From: Bacteroidota bacterium
Lineage (GTDB): Bacteria > Bacteroidota > Bacteroidia > Bacteroidales > VadinHA17
Length of the DNA stretch: 12,346 nucleotides
Assembly (NCBI GenBank): GCA_030613125.1
Contig: JAUWMO010000068.1
Location: 1 to 12,346, forward strand
Direction of reading: 5' to 3'
Below the pieces are notes generated by a model. It was not told where the DNA came from. It ran no database searches and was given only the letters and a program-made list of their open reading frames with translations. A program made the position numbers and the translations under genes. This document shows, in pieces, positions 7,866-12,346 of the stretch. Position 1 is the stretch's first letter; the number at the start of each line of letters is the position of its first letter.

Positions 7866-8408
7866 TTATGGGTTGATTAATTGAAGGAGAAACTCATCAA
7901 CCCATTCCCCGTTTTGGTTTAACCACTCTTTTTTTTCTCCCGCAAAAGCAAATCCATGCTTTTGAAATAATTGAAGACTTGCCCTGTTTGTTTTTGAGAT
8001 ATTGCAATAGATTTGATGAAGTTGCAGTACTTTAAAACAATACTTTATCAGAATGGCAAGTGCATCTGAGGCATATCCTTTTTCTCTTTTATCTGACTCT
8101 TTGATTAGGATACCAATCCCTGCTCTCTTATGAAATGGATTGAAATCAAACAGATCAATTGTTCCTATTGTTTTAACTTTTTTATCAGCGATCAAATCAA
8201 TCATCCATCTTACCTGTTTTGTCTGATAGATATCAAGATGTGAGTCCTGAACAAATTGCTCAATTGAATGCCTGGAAAAGGGAGTTAACGTATTGCTGAC
8301 ATTCCAGATCTCAGGATCATTCTCCCATATGTAAAGAAGATCGATATCTTCAGGTTCAGGGGCTCTGAGTTTTATGCAGTTTTTTTTAAATGAAAATGAT
8401 TCCCCCAT
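7866..8408 (-). CDS. GNAT family N-acetyltransferase (RimJ/SpeG-like)
   Basis: A 180-residue cytoplasmic protein of the Acetyltransf_3 type. The acetyl-CoA pyrophosphate-binding loop is at about residues 107-113 (KREKGYA, a variant of RxxGxG/A), preceded by strand RAGIGILI. The segment NISKTNRASLQLFQKHGF at 136-153 is the typical NxxSxxLxxKxGF end of the fold. Members acetylate ribosomal protein N-termini, polyamines or antibiotics; the substrate cannot be told from sequence. The start lies 11 nt after the stop of the SPOR-domain protein gene, so the two are probably cotranscribed. A purine-rich AAAGGG sits only 2 nt before the ATG, too close to be a standard ribosome-binding site. Confidence 0.9.
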   Translation of the reverse strand: MGESFSFKKNCIKLRAPEPEDIDLLYIWENDPEIWNVSNTLTPFSRHSIEQFVQDSHLDIYQTKQVRWMIDLIADKKVKTIGTIDLFDFNPFHKRAGIGILIKESDKREKGYASDALAILIKYCFKVLQLHQIYCNISKTNRASLQLFQKHGFAFAGEKKEWLNQNGEWVDEFLLQLINP

Positions 8409-8419
8409 ATCCCTTTCAC

Positions 8420-10351
8420 TTATTTTTTTAAGATGCTCTTTTCCAGGGTTTCTTTATAAACAGTTTTAACAAAAACATCAAGATACCCCATTTTGATTAC
8501 TTCCTGACGGATTTTTTCTGCATCTTCACGGATTGCAAATTCACCATAAATGTAACGAAAAAATTCATCCCTGCCATAAAGCACCTTGGTACCTTTAAAT
8601 CCTCTATCGTGGAAATACGTCACATCAACAGGATTTAACAATGCCATCAGCTGAACTGTAAAATAGAGTATTTCCTGTCCTTCAAGATTAACAGAATCTG
8701 GATCCATGACCATAACATCGGTAATCAGTTTGGCAGTATCAATGGAAGTAATAGTAGGGATATCAGATACAATTATCGGCTCAAATTGTATTTTTTTATA
8801 AGTGCTATCAGGTTTTAATCTTATATCAATAATATATTGCTCTTTAGAGTTTTCAGGTAAAATTTTAAGGAATTCATTATGGGTTAATAATCCTTCACCT
8901 TTGTAAATAATTTTGTGATTACCAAAACTGATATCGAAAGTATAAAATCCAGTTTGAGATTCAGGTCTTACAGTTTTTATGATCGTATTTGATGAAGAAT
9001 CAACAGCACTAATTTCTATTATATCGAAAGAAGTGAAAGAGGTATCTTCAACTGAGATATTTCCGCTAATCTGAAAAACAGGTAATGTAAAATCCAATTT
9101 ATAAATGTCTTTCACCTTGTAACTTTTAGTCATAGAATAATATGCTGTTTTACCATTGTCAATTGGCTGAAAAAACAAATCATTATCAGTAGAATTAATT
9201 GGGTATCCTATATTTTCGGGGATACTCCAATCATTCCCTTTTTTATATGACTTAAAAATATCAAATCCCCCCATATTATAGTGACCTTCCGAACTGAAGA
9301 ATAAAACAGAATCATTTTCAGAAATGAATGGAGAAGTCTCATTAAATGCTGTGTTAATTGTTGAACCCAGATTTTCTGCCTTGCCCCATTCACCATTCTC
9401 AAGTCTTTCTGATTTATAAATATCCAATCCTCCGAATCCTCTTTCTCTGTTACTTGCAAAAAAGAGAGTTTTATTGTCTCTTGAAATGCTGGCATGCGAT
9501 TCATAAAACTTAGTATTAATATTATTGCTTAGTTTCTTGATATTTGACCAGATGCCATCAATTAAAGTACTAACATAAATATTCCCTATAAACTCATCCT
9601 CTTTATAAAAATATAATTCAGCACCATCATAATTAAGGCTTGATGATTCACAATCATAACCCATACCAAGCTGAGGAGTTATGTCTTCAGCCGGAAGCCA
9701 AACACCATCTTCCTTTTTTGCATAATAGATTAAATTGTCTTCTCCGAATTTACATGTATATACCAGAGTAGTTTTATCACCCGATACAGCAGGCCTAAAA
9801 TTAATGGATGAAATGTTAATAGTCTTTCCAAGGTTTTCCTCAATAAAAAAGACTGGGGATTTCATAATGGTTATAGCATTCTCAGTTGCCTGAATTTCCT
9901 GATCAATAAAATCAGAATTAACCATGGGATTTTTCTCACTTATCAGGCTTTTAAACTTATGGTATGTAGAGATTGCTTTCTCCAGGTTTCCGTTAACGCG
10001 ATATGCATTGCCAAGCGCAAAGTAGGCTTCTAAGGGAGCTCGTGTTTCCCTGTATGAATTTTCATTGGCTTTGTAATCGGTGTGTTGTACAGCATTTTCT
10101 AAGTATGGAATAGCTTTTGATTTCTCAAAAGGGGTATTCAGATAACAATTTCCAATCTTGTACGCCAGATTTGAGTTATCTGGGTTTTGCCCGTAAATAA
10201 TTAAAAACAAATCATTTGCAAACTGATAGTTGCCGTAGAGATAATAAGAATTGGCTTCTATGAAAGTTTTCTTTAATTCTTTTTTATTTTGGGGGAAAAT
10301 CCAATTTGAGAGTAGCAAAGTAAACAAAGCGATCAATATTGACTTTTTCAT
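8420..10351 (-). CDS. Secreted TPR-PD40 protein with C-terminal SPOR-like domain (PorE-like scaffold)
   Basis: A 643-residue exported protein. Residues 1-20 form a signal peptide with probable cleavage before Gln21. TPR-like helices cover about 25-160, including AYKIGNCYLN and YFALGNAYRVNGNLEKAI. Four PD40/WD40-like blades are visible at about 188-212, 239-261, 288-313 and 342-368, the last two ending GGLDIYKS and GGFDIFKS. A carboxypeptidase-regulatory-like beta-sandwich lies at about 425-515, then a linker. Residues 562-635 resemble a SPOR domain (YFTVQLMAL, FFRYIYGEF, DAEKIR, GYLDVFVKTVY). The architecture parallels PorE, but PorE ends in an OmpA-like peptidoglycan-binding domain; here SPOR stands in its place. 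SPOR domains bind glycan strands stripped of stem peptides. I infer a periplasmic scaffold tied to the cell wall. It is a paralogue of the gene upstream and probably has its own promoter. Confidence 0.85.
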   Translation of the reverse strand: MKKSILIALFTLLLSNWIFPQNKKELKKTFIEANSYYLYGNYQFANDLFLIIYGQNPDNSNLAYKIGNCYLNTPFEKSKAIPYLENAVQHTDYKANENSYRETRAPLEAYFALGNAYRVNGNLEKAISTYHKFKSLISEKNPMVNSDFIDQEIQATENAITIMKSPVFFIEENLGKTINISSINFRPAVSGDKTTLVYTCKFGEDNLIYYAKKEDGVWLPAEDITPQLGMGYDCESSSLNYDGAELYFYKEDEFIGNIYVSTLIDGIWSNIKKLSNNINTKFYESHASISRDNKTLFFASNRERGFGGLDIYKSERLENGEWGKAENLGSTINTAFNETSPFISENDSVLFFSSEGHYNMGGFDIFKSYKKGNDWSIPENIGYPINSTDNDLFFQPIDNGKTAYYSMTKSYKVKDIYKLDFTLPVFQISGNISVEDTSFTSFDIIEISAVDSSSNTIIKTVRPESQTGFYTFDISFGNHKIIYKGEGLLTHNEFLKILPENSKEQYIIDIRLKPDSTYKKIQFEPIIVSDIPTITSIDTAKLITDVMVMDPDSVNLEGQEILYFTVQLMALLNPVDVTYFHDRGFKGTKVLYGRDEFFRYIYGEFAIREDAEKIRQEVIKMGYLDVFVKTVYKETLEKSILKK

Positions 10352-10412
10352 CTTATCCCGGGTGTTGTTGGTTGTTGATATTCTCAGTAGTAATTTACTA
10401 TGAAGTTTTAAT

Positions 10413-10421
10413 GCAAAAGTA
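10413..10421 (-). promoter_or_regulatory. Bacteroidota -7 element (TACTTTTGC) ahead of the SPOR-domain gene
   Basis: The minus-strand sequence TACTTTTGC fits TAnnTTTG. It lies in the 95-bp gap between the two TPR-PD40 genes and ends 61 nt before the ATG at 10351, leaving a leader of about 55 nt that contains a CAAC-rich stretch. No TTTG is seen at -33 spacing. It suggests the SPOR-domain and acetyltransferase genes can be transcribed separately from their upstream paralogue. Confidence 0.42.
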
Positions 10422-10446
10422 CTATAAAATAACTATAATTAAATAG

Positions 10447-11928
10447 TTACTCTTTTTCTTCAAATGTGAAACTAAGATTTCCGTTTTTACTTGTATATGA
10501 AAATTTTCCTGTACTTTTATTATAATGAAGAACCCCGATAACCTGTTTTGAAGCTCTGTCAACCACATTTATATCAAAGTCTTTTTCAAAGGTGAGAATT
10601 TGATTTTTCATATCAATAATACCTTTAACAGCTACAATCTCATTTTTTTCTGAAGGGATAATTTCAATTCGATAAATATCTTCTTTTCCAATTCCTTCCG
10701 TAAGGATTTTCGACATATATCCGATAGTGCCATTTCCAACTGGTGCAAAAAATAAATCATCTCCGGTGGTATTGACCGGATACCCAATGTTTATGGGGGG
10801 TCCCCAGGTATTATCTGCATTAAGAATAGAATAAAAGATGTCATAACCGCCCATATTATAATGGCTTTGTGAACTGAAATACAATATTGTATTATCAGCA
10901 GAAATGAATGGTGATTCCTCATTAAAAGAAGTGTTGATCTGTTGTCCGAGATTTTTAGCCGGTCCCCAATCACCATTGCTCTCAAAAGATGATTTGTAAA
11001 TGTCAAGTTCGCCAAATCCACCTTTCCTGTTACTGGTAAAATATAATGTTTTACCGTCAGCTGAAATTGAGGCATGGGTTTCCGCTTTACCTGAGTTAAT
11101 ATTAGAGTTCAATGGTTCCATTTTTGTCCACCGGGTTCCATCAAATCGACTTGAGTACACATCTCTGTCATCACCTTCACCTTTAATCAGGTAAATCACT
11201 TTACGATCGGCAGATATTGAGGTTGGTACTACATCTCCATCTGATCCAACCTGAGGTGTAATATTTTCAGGTTCAGACCAGATACCATTGTATTTTTTTG
11301 AAATGAAAATTGCATTGTAGAATTTTAACTCTGCCATAAAAATAAGCAATGATTCATCGGAAGAAATAACAGGGTTGTAATTTGAGGCATTAGTATTTAC
11401 TATCTTTCCAAGATTGATTATATTAACATTAACAGGAATATCCTGAATGATTTTTGATTTTTCACAAGCTTTAATTTCATTATTAATAATGTCAAGATTA
11501 AATTTATTTTCAAAGTCTGGGATATTCAGGAACTGATTATATGTTTCCAGGGCTTTGTCCAGTTCATTATTAATGCGGTATGCATTTCCCAGGTAATAAT
11601 ATGCATATTCTGGTGCATGTGTTTCTTTTGGAGATCTTTTTTTATACTTTGATGTAATATTTTTTATAGCTTCTTCAAGAAAAGGAATAGCTTTATATTC
11701 TTCACCAGGGATATTCAGATAACATATTCCGAGCTTATACTGAATATTGGCATTCATGCGATCAGTGCCAACCAGATTATTATATAAATAAGCGGCCTCA
11801 ACATAGTCTTCTCTAAAAAAGAAGAAATTCCCGTCTTCCAATGTTTCATCAAGATTTGATGCTTCCTGACAAAAAATTGAAGTAATAAAAAAAAGTGAAG
11901 TAAACAATAGTATTATAAATCTTTTCAT
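10447..11928 (-). CDS. Secreted TPR-PD40 protein ending in a short beta-sandwich, no wall-binding domain
   Basis: A 493-residue exported paralogue of the next gene downstream. Residues 1-20 are a signal peptide; Cys20 is preceded by Phe, a poor lipobox, so cleavage before Gln21 is more likely than lipidation. TPR-like helices run about 25-160, including YKLGICYLN and YYLGNAYRINNELDKAL. PD40 blades are at about 187-209, 237-260, 287-313 and 341-366. Residues 285-313 match the paralogue at 22 of 29 positions. A carboxypeptidase-regulatory-like domain of about 60 residues follows at 430-490, and the protein stops at FEEKE. The 95 bp downstream do not continue the protein in another frame, so the short end looks genuine rather than a frameshift. 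It lacks both the SPOR and OmpA-like anchors. It may act with the OmpA-domain protein encoded just upstream; that is inference. Confidence 0.83.
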   Translation of the reverse strand: MKRFIILLFTSLFFITSIFCQEASNLDETLEDGNFFFFREDYVEAAYLYNNLVGTDRMNANIQYKLGICYLNIPGEEYKAIPFLEEAIKNITSKYKKRSPKETHAPEYAYYYLGNAYRINNELDKALETYNQFLNIPDFENKFNLDIINNEIKACEKSKIIQDIPVNVNIINLGKIVNTNASNYNPVISSDESLLIFMAELKFYNAIFISKKYNGIWSEPENITPQVGSDGDVVPTSISADRKVIYLIKGEGDDRDVYSSRFDGTRWTKMEPLNSNINSGKAETHASISADGKTLYFTSNRKGGFGELDIYKSSFESNGDWGPAKNLGQQINTSFNEESPFISADNTILYFSSQSHYNMGGYDIFYSILNADNTWGPPINIGYPVNTTGDDLFFAPVGNGTIGYMSKILTEGIGKEDIYRIEIIPSEKNEIVAVKGIIDMKNQILTFEKDFDINVVDRASKQVIGVLHYNKSTGKFSYTSKNGNLSFTFEEKE

Positions 11929-11955
11929 ATTTTATTATTCTTAATGATAGCTAAT

Positions 11956-11963
11956 CAAATTTA
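11956..11963 (-). promoter_or_regulatory. Bacteroidota -7 element (TAAATTTG) ahead of the shorter TPR-PD40 gene
   Basis: The minus-strand sequence TAAATTTG fits TAnnTTTG and ends 27 nt before the ATG at 11928. The closest upstream TTG leaves only about 14 bp of spacing, shorter than usual. The region is very AT-rich, so a chance match is possible. Confidence 0.35.
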
Positions 11964-12004
11964 GCAATTGTATTGAACAATAAAAAATAAAATTAGTTTT
12001 AAGA

Positions 12005-12052
12005 CAAAGGTTGTTGTAGTTAATAATAAAATAGTAATTCAAAAGACCTTTG
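12005..12052 (-). terminator. Weak inverted repeat after the OmpA-family gene, possible terminator
   Basis: CAAAGGT at 12005-12011 and ACCTTTG at 12046-12052 form a perfect 7-bp inverted repeat just downstream of the OmpA-family stop at 12055. On the minus strand it is followed by a T-rich run near 11985-12000. The 34-nt loop is much longer than in a standard intrinsic terminator, so this is a weak candidate. Confidence 0.2.
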
Positions 12053-12054
12053 AT

Positions 12055-12346
12055 TTAGTGAATTATTAATCCATTTGGTATTTCAGTTTTTTTAATGTTA
12101 ATATAATCACTACCTGTACCTTTAAATGAGAATGTCACCCTCCTGTTGTATATCCTTCCTTCCGGATTATCTGAACTATCTTCTTTTTGATTTTTAGCGA
12201 CTGGTAATCTTTCTCCCATGCCATATATACTTATCCTTTCAGGATGGATTCCTGATTCAATAATAATTTCTTTAGCAGCATTGGCCCTTTTCTCTGAAAG
12301 TTTTTGGTTATACCATAAAGATCCTGCTGAATCAGTATGACCTGTG
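12055..12346 (-). CDS. OmpA-family protein, C-terminal peptidoglycan-binding domain; 5' end outside window
   Basis: Read from the window edge, the minus strand gives 96 residues before the TAA at 12055-12057. They carry an OmpA_C-like domain: TGHTDSAGS, then YNQKLSEKRA, the Asp and Arg that bind diaminopimelate in peptidoglycan. GIHPERISIYGMGE and the closing GRIYNRRVTF follow. About 20 extra residues (GTGSDYINIKK...) extend past the domain. Such domains tether outer-membrane or periplasmic proteins to the cell wall. The N-terminal part is outside the window, so it could be a third TPR-PD40-OmpA (PorE-like) protein, a porin-type OmpA or a simple lipoprotein. It precedes two TPR-PD40 genes on the same strand with a 126-bp gap. 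Confidence 0.88.
   Translation of the reverse strand, partial: TGHTDSAGSLWYNQKLSEKRANAAKEIIIESGIHPERISIYGMGERLPVAKNQKEDSSDNPEGRIYNRRVTFSFKGTGSDYINIKKTEIPNGLIIH

Noticed and set aside
9208..9504. 98-residue minus-strand frame inside the SPOR-domain protein gene, and a similar one at 10791-11075
   Set aside because: Both lie in an alternative frame of the homologous PD40 region of the two paralogues. Their partial resemblance reflects the paralogy of the main genes, not a separate gene.
11882..11895. Runs of eight or more A or T in coding starts or genes (for example near 11887, 8384, 7927 and 5790) as phase-variable tracts
   Set aside because: Such runs are frequent in AT-rich DNA, encode normal Lys/Phe codons, and all the genes are in frame; nothing marks these as switching sites.
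1..12346. Mobile element, defence island, CRISPR array or RNA gene
   Set aside because: Reading both strands shows no transposase or integrase, no terminal repeats, no regularly spaced repeats and no tRNA or rRNA sequence; nearly all bases are explained by the listed genes.

Overview
The window reads as a stretch of chromosome from an AT-rich member of the Bacteroidota, most likely Bacteroidales or a related order. Four things point there. The 2-oxoacid dehydrogenase E1 carries the Bacteroidota-style beta region. The DNA polymerase delta gene sits head to head with a small HsdR-N-like nuclease. The tyrosine kinase has a long Gly-Tyr tail. Promoter-like sequences upstream of several genes fit the Bacteroidota -7 consensus TAnnTTTG. 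I see no rRNA, tRNA, CRISPR, insertion sequence or phage gene.

Layout. (1) 1-807 (+) is the C-terminal part of a thiamine-diphosphate E1 component. It faces an NhaC-type Na+/H+ antiporter at 813-2306 (-). (2) 2413-5619 (-) is a two-gene polysaccharide-export unit. An outer-membrane Wza-like lipoprotein is transcribed first, followed 3 nt later by a Wzc-like chain-length regulator fused to a BY-kinase with a 12-tyrosine Gly-Tyr tail. No glycosyltransferase, flippase or polymerase gene lies beside it. (3) 5773-7865 is a housekeeping block: YqgE/AlgH (+), HolA (-) and a stand-alone PD-(D/E)XK nuclease-like protein (+). HolA and the nuclease diverge from a 48-bp spacer with back-to-back promoter candidates. 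(4) 7866-12346 (-) is an envelope block. In transcription order it holds an OmpA-family protein (only its C-terminus is in the window), a secreted TPR-PD40 protein ending in a short beta-sandwich, a paralogous TPR-PD40 protein ending in a SPOR-like domain, and a GNAT acetyltransferase 11 nt further on.

How the parts work together. The Wza/Wzc pair should export and size-control a surface polysaccharide. The TPR-PD40 proteins resemble PorE-type periplasmic scaffolds of the type IX secretion world. In PorE the peptidoglycan anchor is an OmpA-like domain. Here the two paralogues have swapped or lost that anchor, while a separate OmpA-domain protein sits just upstream. That module exchange is the most interesting thing I see. 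No clearly new defence or mobile system is visible.

Intergenic space is small everywhere: no gap exceeds 155 bp. Three convergent gene pairs meet with a 5-bp gap, a 4-bp overlap and no gap.
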